The notes beneath the pieces are model-generated. The model was given only the letters and a program-made list of their open reading frames with translations, ran no database searches and was not told where the DNA came from. From NCBI RefSeq assembly GCF_006352475.1, contig NZ_VCMZ01000001.1, positions 3,534,001 to 3,598,000 on the forward strand: 64,000 nt of DNA. Direction: 5' to 3'. Position 1 is the stretch's first letter. Every line of letters starts with the position of its first letter. Positions 8,870 through 17,747 of the stretch are shown here, one piece after another. Made by a program: the position numbers and the translations under genes. The DNA comes from Acinetobacter pullicarnis (GTDB lineage: Bacteria; Pseudomonadota; Gammaproteobacteria; Pseudomonadales; Moraxellaceae).

Positions 8870-9763
8870 ATGCAAGCCTTAAAAAATCCATCCAATCTGC
8901 AAGCAGTACTGCTCCTCTTATTGGCGATGATCTGCCTCCAGAGTAGTGGCTCCTTAGCCAAAGTGCTGTTTAATGAATTTCCCGTGCTCACCGTTGGTGC
9001 CATGCGCTTGATGTTGAGTGCGCTGATTTTGGCTGTTATTTTTAAAGCTTGGCAAATCGATTTCAAAGCGATTCGCTGGAAAGCCATTCTCGGTTATGGC
9101 TGTGCGCTTGCAGGCATGAATATTCTGTTTTATAGCGCAATTAATCGACTCCCGTTGGGCATCGCAGTGTCATTTGAGTTTATTGGACCACTTGGCGTTG
9201 CATTGTATTACGCCAAGCAAAAATATGATTTCATCTGGGTTGGCTTGGCGATATTGGGCATGATTTTATTATTCCCATTTGATCAAGCAGCACAATCCCT
9301 CGATTTGGTTGGCATTGCCTATGCGCTGGGTGCAGGTGCATGTTGGGCCTTATATATTGTAGCCGGGCAAAAACCATCAGGTATTTCAGGTAATCATACC
9401 GTCTGTTTGGGTATGTTTATTGGCATGTTCATTATGCTGCCCTTTTTATTTTTCTCCCCAGTTTTGGCCAAAATCGCCACCTTACCTTATTTCTATTATT
9501 TTATTGCCTTAGCAATCTTGGCCAGTGCACTGCCTTTTAGCTTGGAAATGATTGCTCTCAGAAATATGACACCGCTCAGCTTTGGTACATTGACCAGCTT
9601 AGAACCTGCTGTCGCCGCCATGTCGGGTTTTATTTTCCTCAATGAATATTTGTTGTGGACACAATGGTTGGCCCTGCTCACCATTGTTTCAGCCTCTGTC
9701 GGCTGTACCATTACCACCCAACGTGCTCGCCTCGCGCGTGAGCAAAAACAGCTAGAGCAATAG
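8870..9763 (+). CDS. EamA/DMT-family permease, RhtA-like exporter (copy 1)
   Basis: A 297-residue inner membrane protein with ten predicted helices and two EamA repeats, close in style to RhtA, the threonine/homoserine exporter of E. coli. Family signs are the GxxF/LGPLGVAL region (EFIGPLGVAL) and GAGACWALYI in the second half. The start at 8870 (MQALKNPSNLQAV) is preferred to an upstream GTG at 8807, whose extension overlaps the serA hairpin region. It is followed, 119 bases later, by a paralogue with the same segments in the same order, which points to a tandem gene duplication. The actual substrate cannot be read from sequence; amino acid or metabolite export is the family expectation. Confidence 0.85.
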   Translation: MQALKNPSNLQAVLLLLLAMICLQSSGSLAKVLFNEFPVLTVGAMRLMLSALILAVIFKAWQIDFKAIRWKAILGYGCALAGMNILFYSAINRLPLGIAVSFEFIGPLGVALYYAKQKYDFIWVGLAILGMILLFPFDQAAQSLDLVGIAYALGAGACWALYIVAGQKPSGISGNHTVCLGMFIGMFIMLPFLFFSPVLAKIATLPYFYYFIALAILASALPFSLEMIALRNMTPLSFGTLTSLEPAVAAMSGFIFLNEYLLWTQWLALLTIVSASVGCTITTQRARLAREQKQLEQ

Positions 9764-9882
9764 CCAGATATTCGCTATAAAAATACATATTCGCTGAGAA
9801 ATACACTGCTGCAATACTCCAGTAAAGCTGAATCAGCACTTCTTCTTTTTTGTTGTTGAAACAAAGATTAAGCAAAGCGATC

Positions 9883-10797
9883 ATGCTAGAATTTCAAACC
9901 TTGATTGCTTTGTTTTCTGCTATGCCAAATACTCAATTCGCTGCGGTATGCTGCATGATTTTATCCATGGTGGCTTATCAAATCAGTGCCTCTTTTGCCA
10001 AGCAATTGATTGCGGTATTGGATCCGCTTACGGTGGTGACCTTAAGGCTTTGCTTTGCATCCATCATGATATTTTTCATGTTCCGTTCTTGGAAAATCAT
10101 CAAGCGACTACCGCATTTACATTGGCGTGACCTGCTGTGCTACACCGCAGCTGTTGCACTCATGAATGTCTTGTTTTATGCCTCTTTGGGCAAGCTACCA
10201 CAAGGTATTGCCGTAGGACTTGAGTTTCTTGGCCCACTCACCTTGGCCTTACTTTCGATCAAACAAAAATCCGATTATCTTTGGGTTGGCTTGGCTATTT
10301 TAGGCATTGCGCTCATGGTGCCGTGGCAGCAAACTGCACAGCAAAACTTCTCTTATCTGGGCGCGGCATTTGCCCTCGGTGCGGGTGTCTGCTGGGCATT
10401 TTATATTTATTTCGGTCAAAAAGTCGTGCGGCAAAATATTGGTTTACACGCACTGACCATTGCCATTGTCTTGTCTGCCCTGATGCTGCTCCCAGTCAGT
10501 CTGGTACACAATCCTCATGCACTGATTCAAACTGAATACTGGGGTTATGCCTTGGTGATTGCTCTGCTGGCAACAGCTATTCCTTATGCCCTCGATTTAA
10601 TGGCGCTCAAGCAACTAAGCAAACTCAGTTATGGCACACTGTCTAGTCTTTCTCCAGCCATTGCCGCTGTGGCAGGGATGTTATTGCTTAATGAGAAAAT
10701 CACGTTATTACAAACCCTCGCCTTGGTCTGCATTATGTTGGCATCGGTGGGTGTAACTTTACGCAGTCAAAAAAAGCCCCCGGTGCTGGTTGAGTAA
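9883..10797 (+). CDS. EamA/DMT-family permease, RhtA-like exporter (copy 2)
   Basis: A 304-residue ten-helix DMT transporter paralogous to the gene just upstream. Shared blocks include EFLGPLTLALLSIKQK with the following LWVGLAILGI, GAGVCWAFYIYFGQK and the C-terminal PAIAAVAGMLLLNE. The ATG at 9883 is preferred over a TTG at 9850. No hairpin is seen between the two copies, so they may form one transcript. Export of amino acids or related metabolites is likely from the family but unproven. Confidence 0.85.
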   Translation: MLEFQTLIALFSAMPNTQFAAVCCMILSMVAYQISASFAKQLIAVLDPLTVVTLRLCFASIMIFFMFRSWKIIKRLPHLHWRDLLCYTAAVALMNVLFYASLGKLPQGIAVGLEFLGPLTLALLSIKQKSDYLWVGLAILGIALMVPWQQTAQQNFSYLGAAFALGAGVCWAFYIYFGQKVVRQNIGLHALTIAIVLSALMLLPVSLVHNPHALIQTEYWGYALVIALLATAIPYALDLMALKQLSKLSYGTLSSLSPAIAAVAGMLLLNEKITLLQTLALVCIMLASVGVTLRSQKKPPVLVE

Positions 10798-10847
10798 AAC
10801 ATAAGCATGAGATGACTGCCCCTTTTTTAGTACTGAATGGATGATTA

Positions 10848-11126
10848 ATGAAACAATATTTATTTGGCCCTATTCCAAAACTCCCGGTTAAGAGCATCGC
10901 GTGGATCATGCCTCTCATTTTATCGGGCTTAATGAGTGCCTCACTCTCCTGTTTTAATATGTGGATGTATAGCGGATTCTTCGAAGGCTTCTTTCAGGCA
11001 TGGTTAAACAGTTGGCTGCTTTCATGGCTTGTTGCTTATCCACTTATTCTGATTTTCTTGCCTTTGGTTCGCAACTTTCTGTTGCAGATTACTGAAACAC
11101 CTCCAGTCAATAACCACAAAGAATAG
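10848..11126 (+). CDS. DUF2798 family small membrane protein (complete copy)
   Basis: A 92-residue protein with two hydrophobic helices (about 16-37 and 55-77) matching the DUF2798 family of small two-helix membrane proteins of unknown function. The start codon is the only ATG giving the full first helix; the ribosome binding site is weak. From codon 7 onward the gene and 33 bases past its stop are repeated at 18600-18893 with 10 substitutions in 294 bases. This copy has the intact 5' end; the other does not. It is the left boundary of the fimbrial island. Confidence 0.8.
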   Translation: MKQYLFGPIPKLPVKSIAWIMPLILSGLMSASLSCFNMWMYSGFFEGFFQAWLNSWLLSWLVAYPLILIFLPLVRNFLLQITETPPVNNHKE

Positions 11127-11159
11127 TCAGCTCAGTGCTTTAAAATGTGAATTATATTA
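10866..11159 (+). repeat. Left 294-bp direct repeat flanking the fimbrial island
   Basis: Matches 18600-18893 over its whole length without a gap. I count 10 mismatches, all transitions. It starts inside codon 7 of the DUF2798 gene and ends at TTATATTA. Immediately beyond the end, the left copy continues GGGTCTTTTGGC toward the decayed transposase, while the right copy continues ATATCATTTA toward the lipocalin gene. Confidence 0.93.
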
Positions 11160-12620
11160 GGGTCTTTTGGCATTTTTTAAGCAAAATAAAGTGAGGAAGT
11201 AAAATTCAATCGTCAAATTAAATTTACTTATCGCTATGCCTCGTACAATGCTAACTGATCAACACAGGTCAAAGCTAAAAACTATTTTCTGTAATTTTTG
11301 ATATTTATCTCAAACATAATTTACGTTTATTTATTGAAGCTATTCTTTATAGAAGAATAGGTTGCTCTTGGCGTGATTTAATTGATCTATTAGATCTAGA
11401 ATCAACTGAAACTTTATGTGCCGATAAAGGCTATGATTCTGAAAAATTAAGGGAACAAATTATAAACACAAAAACCAAGGCAAACATTCCAACGCAACTG
11501 AATACAAAATTGCGCAACGATGATATGGATTGGTATTTATATAAAATCAGACGCTTGGTCTAAATTTATTGAAAATGATGAAATACCTGTGAGTAAAGAT
11601 GAAAATATATTTTATTGAAAATTGAGGCTATAAATGAAACGGTGTATCTATATGCTTCATTAACAGACCAATAACAGCTTTATTTAATAAGTTGTATGAG
11701 GGGAGGAAAACCATAAATTCTTGTAGGTAACTGGGTATAATCTCAATAAAATGCTTGTATTTCAGATGCTAAGAAAAGCTGATCTCCAAAATGGAACGAT
11801 CATCAGATAATAGAAATATTTGAACAATTCAAATCCAGATTTAAGAAATAAAATAATGACTATTATAAATTCTAATAAGCTTAAAGCAGATTATTTAAAT
11901 CTTTTTTTGATTTTTGATTAAAGCTTTATTAAAAGGTTCATTAATTTTTTGTATAAATCATCCAGAATAATTAGAAAATATAGCTCATTAAAGTCTCACC
12001 TTATATTATTTTAAACCCACAACCAACACATTATGCACAAAGAGGCTTTTATACTTATTTATATATCAAAGTCAGGTTAATTACCAATTACAGATAAATT
12101 AAAATAAGCTTTCAATCAAAAACCAGAATATTGTCTAACCAAAACAAGAATTACTCCCCAAGTTATTTAAAAACTGAATCATCATTTAAATAACAATAGT
12201 CATTATATAAAAATTTCTCATGTCACGAGATTTTAAAGGTCAGATCAATGAGGTTTATTTTTGAATTACAGCATTAAATATTTACGCTGCATTAGTTCGA
12301 CCCAACACCCAAGTTGTATCCTAAATTATTGTGTTGGCAAAATACTACGGATTAAATATTTATGTAACAAAGCCATTTTACTCCATCCGAATGTTTTTTA
12401 TTCTCGCTGCAAATTATGAGTGTTTATTTTACCAAAAATTAAAAATAAATATAAAATTAATCAAATATAATCAATAATTTAATATTAGTTTTTTAAAAAC
12501 ATACCAACATTTATAACAAAAGATAAAAAAATAACCACTTTTGCTTGTTACAAAAAACAAGCAATTGCTAAGGTCTTGTTTGCTAAAAAAAATTAACACG
12601 CCATAACTTTAATTTAAAAA
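11160..12620. other. AT-rich gene-poor segment inside the fimbrial island
   Basis: About 1.46 kb with no intact gene. The first 400 bases hold a broken IS5-type transposase (separate entry). From about 11600 to 12620 the sequence is very AT-rich, full of stop codons in all frames, and I could not recognise any product. Such composition is typical of silenced, horizontally acquired DNA and of decayed mobile elements. Confidence 0.6.
11236..11563 (+). pseudogene. Decayed IS5-family transposase
   Basis: The translation starts MPRTMLTDQHRSKLKTIF, typical of IS5-family (IS427-like) transposases. After a frameshift near 11290 it continues with FIEAILYR and GCSWRDL. It then jumps directly to LCADKGYDSEKLREQI and DDMDWYLYKIRRLV. 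The catalytic middle part is missing by an internal deletion of roughly a hundred codons, so the element cannot be active. The sequence GGGTCTTTTGGC at 11160, exactly where the left 294-bp repeat ends, may be the old terminal end of the element. No right end was identified. Confidence 0.8.
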
Positions 12621-12626
12621 TTTAAC

Positions 12627-12655
12627 TTGACCTAAACAGTCGGATTTAATTTAAT
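12627..12655 (+). promoter_or_regulatory. Candidate sigma-70 promoter of the fimbrial operon
   Basis: TTGACC at 12627-12632 and TTTAAT at 12650-12655 are separated by 17 bases, near the sigma-70 consensus, about 92 bases upstream of the first pilin start. Confidence 0.6.
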
Positions 12656-12747
12656 GCGCTTGCAAAATGTGTTAAAAATCACATATTGCACTTTAAATAA
12701 GTAAAAATTGACTTATTAAACAGATAAATCTTTTGAGGAAATAGATT

Positions 12748-13287
12748 GTGAATAAATTATTCGTAGTATCAGCATTATTAATTACCGGTACAGTACAAGC
12801 GGCGACAACTGTAAATGGTGGTGCAGTACACTTTAGCGGTGAGTTTGTGAATGCAGCATGTGCTGTAAGTTCAGATACAGCTGATCAAACTGTTATTTTA
12901 GGTCAACACCGTACAGCGAATATTACTGCTGTTGGTCAATACACATCAAATAAACCTTTCACAATTAAATTAGTTGATTGTGATACAGCAGTTTCTAAAA
13001 CAGCACAAATTGCTTTCTCTGGTCCTATAGATTCAACTGATACCACTTTATTAAAAATTCATTCTGGTCCATCTTCAAATGCAACATCAGCTACTGGTGT
13101 TGGTATTGAGATTTCAGATAGTAAGGGTAATGTTTTAACTCCAGATGGTACGGTTTTATCTACCGCACAGACATTAATTGATGGTGATAATACCCTTAAC
13201 TTTATGGCTCGTTATAAATCTACAGCTGAAAAAGCAACTGCTGGTAAAGCATATGCAGATGCAAACTTTGTAGTTACATACGAATAA
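12748..13287 (+). CDS. Fimbrial major subunit, first gene of the chaperone-usher operon
   Basis: A 179-residue pilin. The signal peptide is about residues 1-18 (ending VQA). The mature N-terminus is an alternating donor strand (TTVNGGAVHFSGEF), and two cysteines (about 38 and 78) supply the pilin disulfide. The C-terminus has the chaperone-recognition strand (ANFVVTYE). GTG at 12748 serves as start, preceded by a good TTTTGAGGAAATAGATT site. It is the first gene of pilin-chaperone-usher-tip-pilin and is followed by a strong stem-loop, which would favour high expression of this gene over those downstream. It is likely the main shaft subunit. Family is certain; receptor and role (adhesion or biofilm) are inferred. 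Confidence 0.92.
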   Translation: MNKLFVVSALLITGTVQAATTVNGGAVHFSGEFVNAACAVSSDTADQTVILGQHRTANITAVGQYTSNKPFTIKLVDCDTAVSKTAQIAFSGPIDSTDTTLLKIHSGPSSNATSATGVGIEISDSKGNVLTPDGTVLSTAQTLIDGDNTLNFMARYKSTAEKATAGKAYADANFVVTYE

Positions 13288-13292
13288 TATAT

Positions 13293-13331
13293 AAGATGAT
13301 ACTTCTATTTATAGAAGTATCATCTTCTTTT
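13293..13331 (+). terminator. Intra-operon stem-loop between pilin and chaperone genes
   Basis: A perfect 14-bp stem (AAGATGATACTTCT / AGAAGTATCATCTT) with a 6-base loop, followed by CTTTTCTT. It lies directly after the major pilin stop. It probably acts as a partial terminator or 3' mRNA stabiliser so that shaft subunits outnumber chaperone and usher. Confidence 0.8.
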
Positions 13332-13365
13332 CTTAAAATGCTCATTACTCACTTTGGAAAATAAA

Positions 13366-14061
13366 ATGTTAATTAAATTAATACACCATAAATTTAAAGT
13401 TATTATCATATTTTTTTCTTTAATGAATATTTCATATGCATCGAATGGTGGGATTGCTTTGGGGGCAACAAGATTAATATATGAACAAGATAAAAAACAG
13501 GCATCAATGCCTGTTATTAATAGCACGAAAGAAAAAAGATTTTTAATTAATGCATGGGTTGAAGATGCATCTTCAAAAGCGACTAAGAGTGTAATTGTTA
13601 CCCCTCCTATGTTAGTGAGTGAACCAAAATCAGAAAACTCACTTCGTATTGTTAATACAAATCAGAATTTAGTTCAAGATCGAGAGACCTTGTATTATCT
13701 CAATGTACAGGCAATTCCATCTGTAAATCAGAAAGATTTAGAGGAAAATAATGTTTTGCAATTGGCAATTCTCTCTCGGATCAAAATGATGATGCGTCCC
13801 AAAAAATTATCTATTGCGGTTGAGGATGCTCCAGAAATAATTGATGCGTATCTTTTAGATAATAAAATTATAATTAAAAATCCGACACCTTACTTTATGA
13901 CACTAGTTAATATAAGTATTGATGGTATTAAACAAGATAATATGATGTTAGAACCATTTTCAGAAAAAAATTTAAATATTTCCGGTAAAAGTTTTTCATT
14001 TCAAACAATTAATGATTTTGGTGCATTCACTAAAGCAATTGAAAAAAAGATCGGTAATTAA
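13366..14061 (+). CDS. Periplasmic fimbrial chaperone (PapD/FimC family)
   Basis: A 231-residue chaperone that carries pilin subunits through the periplasm by donor-strand complementation. A signal peptide ends near ISYA before SNGG. The G1-strand region of domain 1 (LQLAILSRIKMMMRP) carries the conserved basic residue and hydrophobic alternation, and the domain 2 hallmark NPTPYFMTL is present. The start codon is the ATG at 13366, with GGAAA upstream; a TTG at 13354 is in frame but less likely. It is co-directional with, and 24 bases before, the usher gene. The Cys pair and long F1-G1 loop of CsuC-like chaperones are not evident, so this is a classical PapD-type system, unlike the Csu pili of Acinetobacter. 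Confidence 0.92.
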   Translation: MLIKLIHHKFKVIIIFFSLMNISYASNGGIALGATRLIYEQDKKQASMPVINSTKEKRFLINAWVEDASSKATKSVIVTPPMLVSEPKSENSLRIVNTNQNLVQDRETLYYLNVQAIPSVNQKDLEENNVLQLAILSRIKMMMRPKKLSIAVEDAPEIIDAYLLDNKIIIKNPTPYFMTLVNISIDGIKQDNMMLEPFSEKNLNISGKSFSFQTINDFGAFTKAIEKKIGN

Positions 14062-14085
14062 TAAAATTAATCAGGTTGAATCAAA

Positions 14086-16677
14086 ATGAAAAATATAAAA
14101 TTTTCAAAAAAAATATTTTATATTCACATTGTCTCTTTGCATGTTTTCTTATTTGGAAGTGTAGTTCATGCAAAAGAATATTTTAATCCTGCCTTATTGC
14201 TGAATACATCAGATTCCTCAGTTGCCGATCTATCAAAATTTGAAAGTGGCTACCAATTAGCAGGAATATATAAAGTTAATGTTTTCTTGAATGAGGATTT
14301 TATAGCATTTAAAGATTTTAATTTTGTGCAAACAGAAAAAAATGACATAATTTCAGGTGGTTTGACACCGTGTATCGATAGCAAATGGTTGCTTTCTATT
14401 GGTGTCAAAGTCTATGATTTTCCTGATGCTGAAAATTTAAATAATCAAAGCTGTATTGATTTAAAAAAATATATTCCAGAATCTAATATTTCTTACAATT
14501 TCTCATCCCAACGATTAGATATTAGTATACCTAATATCTGGGTGGAGAGTGAAGCACGCGGATATTTACCACCTTCAGAATGGGATGATGGTATTACTGC
14601 AGCTTCTCTAAACTATAATTTGACTGGTAGTAACTCCGAAAATAGTAATAATATATTTCTTTCTCTAAATACTGGCTTTAATATAGGTGGTTTTAGATTT
14701 AAAAATTTATCAAGTTATAATTACTTTCAACAAAAGCTAAATAATACCAATACGTCAAAATGGAATAATATTCAAACTTATGCCGAGAAATCAATCATTC
14801 CAATAAAGAGTGAATTGGTTCTGGGGGATAGTAATACGGATCACGCTATTTTCGATAGTGTTGGTTTTCGCGGTATACGCTTATATAGTTCAGATGCAAT
14901 GTTGCCCATCAGTAAACAAGGATATGCACCTGTTGTTCGCGGTATTGCCAATAGTAGAGGTGTACTTACTATTCGGCAAAATGGATATGTTGTTTATCAA
15001 ACCAATGTTGCAGCTGGTCCTTTTGCAATCAATGACTTAACTTCTATGTCTGGCAGTGGTGATTTAAATGTAACGATTGAAGAAAGTACCGGTGCCGTTC
15101 AAAACTTCATTATACCTTACTCTGGTGTACCCATTTTATTACGTGAAGGCCGTACAAAAGTTGATATAGCCATGGGTGAATTCCGAAGTGGTAATAATGA
15201 GCAAGGCACTCCTTTTTTTGTACAAGGTATTATTAGCCATGGTTTCGGTAAAGGCCTGACAGGGTATGGTGCTACACAGCTTGCTTCAGATTATAAAGCA
15301 ACGTTGATTGGCATCGGAAAAAACTGGGGCCGTTTTGGTGCTTTTTCTTTTGATGCCACTCAAGCAAACAGCACATTGGCGAATGGTGAGGAGCATAGTG
15401 GCCAATCCTATCGCTTACTTTATTCAAAATCACTAAATACCTTGGGAACAACCTTTCAACTTATGGGTTATCGTTATTCAACCAAAGGATTTTACACATT
15501 AAATGATGTTGCCTACAAATCGATGGAATCATTTCAGTTTGATCAAAATTATGATGATTTTGGAAACCCCTATAATGATCCATCTTCATACTATAATTTA
15601 AACTATAAAAGGCGAGGCAACTTTCAATTTAATGTCACTCAGAATTTAAATAGTTTTGGATCAATGTATGCATCGGTAAACTACCAGACTTACTGGAATG
15701 TACCAGAACCTTCTCGTTCTTATCAATTCGGTTATGCAAATACTATAAAAGCTATAACGTATTCACTTGCATGGAGTCTACAAGATTCTTTCAATGCTTC
15801 AAATACTTTAAATGCAAACAATAATTCGATTTCTGCAACGATTTCTTTTCCAATGAATGCTTTTTTCGGTTCAAGAGATCGAGTTAAAAATGAAATTTAC
15901 AGTAATAGTAATATTGTTCGAAATTCTTCTGGTGGGAATGTTATACAAACAGGTTTAAATGGTTCTTTACTCGAACACCAAGCATTAAATTACAGCATTT
16001 TACATGGTCAGAATACAGATACTGGTGGTTTCGGTACAGCAGCAGTGCGCTTAGATACTAAATATGGTAGCGGTGGTATGGCATATAACTTTGCTGAAGG
16101 TGGTAAAGATACAAGTATCAACTATGATTTATCTGGTGGGATGATTTTACATTCTGGCGGTTTGACTTTAGGTCAATCCTTAGGTGATACCAATATTCTA
16201 GTTGATGCGAAGGGTGCTAAAAATGTGAAAATTGAGAACTCACGTAACATACATACTGATTCACGTGGTTATGCAATTTTACCATTCGCTGATAATTATC
16301 GTATGAATCGCATTGCCCTGATCACCGATGATCTCGATCATAAAACAGAAATCTTAACCAACGTTCAGAATATTGTACCAATGAAAGGCGCAATTATTAA
16401 AGCCAATTTTGATTCACGTATTGGGCACAGAGCTTTGATTACGCTGAAACACTTAGATAATCACGTCCCATATGCTTCTGCTGTAACCGAAGAAAATCAA
16501 AAAATTAATAGTATCGTTGGTCAAGATGGTCAAACCTATTTAAGTGGTTTGGCAGATAAAGGCAGTCTAAAAATTGTATGGGGAACATCCGCAGCTGAAA
16601 GTTGTACAGCACCTTATACGATTGAAAAAGCAGATCAATATACGGGCCTAATTAATTTAGAACTAATATGTGAATAG
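14086..16677 (+). CDS. Outer membrane fimbrial usher (FimD/PapC family)
   Basis: An 863-residue usher that forms the outer-membrane pore through which chaperone-pilin complexes are assembled. A signal peptide of about 29 residues ends VVHA. The mature protein starts KEYFNPALL, the family-typical N-terminal chaperone-binding domain. A long beta-barrel follows, with GFRGIRLYSSDAMLP and QKG-type plug region motifs (ISKQGYAPVVRGIA). Two C-terminal domains end with a cysteine pair (ESCTAPY ... LELICE). Length is normal. It lies between chaperone and tip-adhesin genes, with 11 bases to the next start. Confidence 0.96.
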   Translation: MKNIKFSKKIFYIHIVSLHVFLFGSVVHAKEYFNPALLLNTSDSSVADLSKFESGYQLAGIYKVNVFLNEDFIAFKDFNFVQTEKNDIISGGLTPCIDSKWLLSIGVKVYDFPDAENLNNQSCIDLKKYIPESNISYNFSSQRLDISIPNIWVESEARGYLPPSEWDDGITAASLNYNLTGSNSENSNNIFLSLNTGFNIGGFRFKNLSSYNYFQQKLNNTNTSKWNNIQTYAEKSIIPIKSELVLGDSNTDHAIFDSVGFRGIRLYSSDAMLPISKQGYAPVVRGIANSRGVLTIRQNGYVVYQTNVAAGPFAINDLTSMSGSGDLNVTIEESTGAVQNFIIPYSGVPILLREGRTKVDIAMGEFRSGNNEQGTPFFVQGIISHGFGKGLTGYGATQLASDYKATLIGIGKNWGRFGAFSFDATQANSTLANGEEHSGQSYRLLYSKSLNTLGTTFQLMGYRYSTKGFYTLNDVAYKSMESFQFDQNYDDFGNPYNDPSSYYNLNYKRRGNFQFNVTQNLNSFGSMYASVNYQTYWNVPEPSRSYQFGYANTIKAITYSLAWSLQDSFNASNTLNANNNSISATISFPMNAFFGSRDRVKNEIYSNSNIVRNSSGGNVIQTGLNGSLLEHQALNYSILHGQNTDTGGFGTAAVRLDTKYGSGGMAYNFAEGGKDTSINYDLSGGMILHSGGLTLGQSLGDTNILVDAKGAKNVKIENSRNIHTDSRGYAILPFADNYRMNRIALITDDLDHKTEILTNVQNIVPMKGAIIKANFDSRIGHRALITLKHLDNHVPYASAVTEENQKINSIVGQDGQTYLSGLADKGSLKIVWGTSAAESCTAPYTIEKADQYTGLINLELICE

Positions 16678-16688
16678 GCGTTTATAAG

Positions 16689-17723
16689 ATGAAAAGAATG
16701 GTTACTAACTTGCTTAAGCTACGATTAAAATCGATATTGTTTGCTCTTGGCTTAATGGTGTCAACCCATGCATATTCCGTATCTTGTGTTCCTAGAAATA
16801 ATGCTCCTTACATCTATAATTATGATACTGATTTTGATTCCAAAGAAAATTATGTGGGTTATTCAACCAATTGGATCTCCTTAAACCGAGGAGGAACATA
16901 TACTTTACCAAGCCCCTGTAGTGGCAAATTGGGTCCAGTTTATTTTACGCTTTTGCCTGAAAATTCGCTCATATTAGCGGGTAATTCCGATAAAATGACC
17001 TATTGGTATGATATTCCAGAGAATGATTATTTACAGGTTGCCATGCAAGTGTATATTGGGGGCAACCGAGGAACGTATGAGCCAATCCCAACAAATGCGA
17101 TCAGCAATCAATGTAATAAATGTGGTCCTGAATGGGCATCTGGTGGAAAAATTAAAGTAAAATTAAGAGTTAAAAAGAAGTTTGTAGGACAGTCTTTTGT
17201 TGTAAGTCGTTATATCGGATTGATTTATGCCGCAACCTCAGCGAAGGATAAACCTACCGTGCCAATTTCTCTTATTCAATTGAATGCAACGATGACCGTG
17301 CCTCAATCATGTGTTTTTGATGTTGGAAGTGTGATCGAATTTGATTTTGGAAAAATCCCATCAAGTGGATTCTCTAATGTAGGTGTAGGAAACAAACCTG
17401 CTGGAGTAAATCCCATGATAAAAACCATCGGTATTGAGTGTAAAAATATAGATGCACAACAGATGTTATCGGCCCGCATTGAGGCTATAAATCCGAGTGG
17501 CAATATGATTAGATCCGATAACAAAGATGTTGGTTTTCTAATCGCAGATAAGAATGATCGTGTTTTAGTTCCTAATAATAGCTCAAGTTATATTCCTTTT
17601 AAATTAGATCAAAATTCACGGAGTAGCTTTGTATTAAAAGCATGGCCCGTGAGTCTGACAGGTGTTAAACCCAATGCAGGTCCTCTCAGCTCACAGGGAC
17701 ATGTGCGGATTGATTTTCAGTAA
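16689..17723 (+). CDS. Two-domain fimbrial tip protein (probable adhesin)
   Basis: A 344-residue exported protein, about twice the length of a pilin. After a signal peptide (about 1-30), an N-terminal domain with several cysteines (SCVPRNNAP, SPCSG, NQCNKCGPEW) has no family I can name. The C-terminal about 150 residues look like a pilin domain (NATMTVPQSCVFDVG, FDFGKIPSSGF, HVRIDFQ). This is the layout of tip adhesins such as FimH, with a receptor-binding domain joined to a pilin domain. It lies directly after the usher, as tip subunits often do. The CNKC motif in the N-terminal domain is unusual. The ligand cannot be predicted. Confidence 0.82.
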   Translation: MKRMVTNLLKLRLKSILFALGLMVSTHAYSVSCVPRNNAPYIYNYDTDFDSKENYVGYSTNWISLNRGGTYTLPSPCSGKLGPVYFTLLPENSLILAGNSDKMTYWYDIPENDYLQVAMQVYIGGNRGTYEPIPTNAISNQCNKCGPEWASGGKIKVKLRVKKKFVGQSFVVSRYIGLIYAATSAKDKPTVPISLIQLNATMTVPQSCVFDVGSVIEFDFGKIPSSGFSNVGVGNKPAGVNPMIKTIGIECKNIDAQQMLSARIEAINPSGNMIRSDNKDVGFLIADKNDRVLVPNNSSSYIPFKLDQNSRSSFVLKAWPVSLTGVKPNAGPLSSQGHVRIDFQ

Positions 17724-17747
17724 AGAATATTGCTTTAAAAAGATGAG

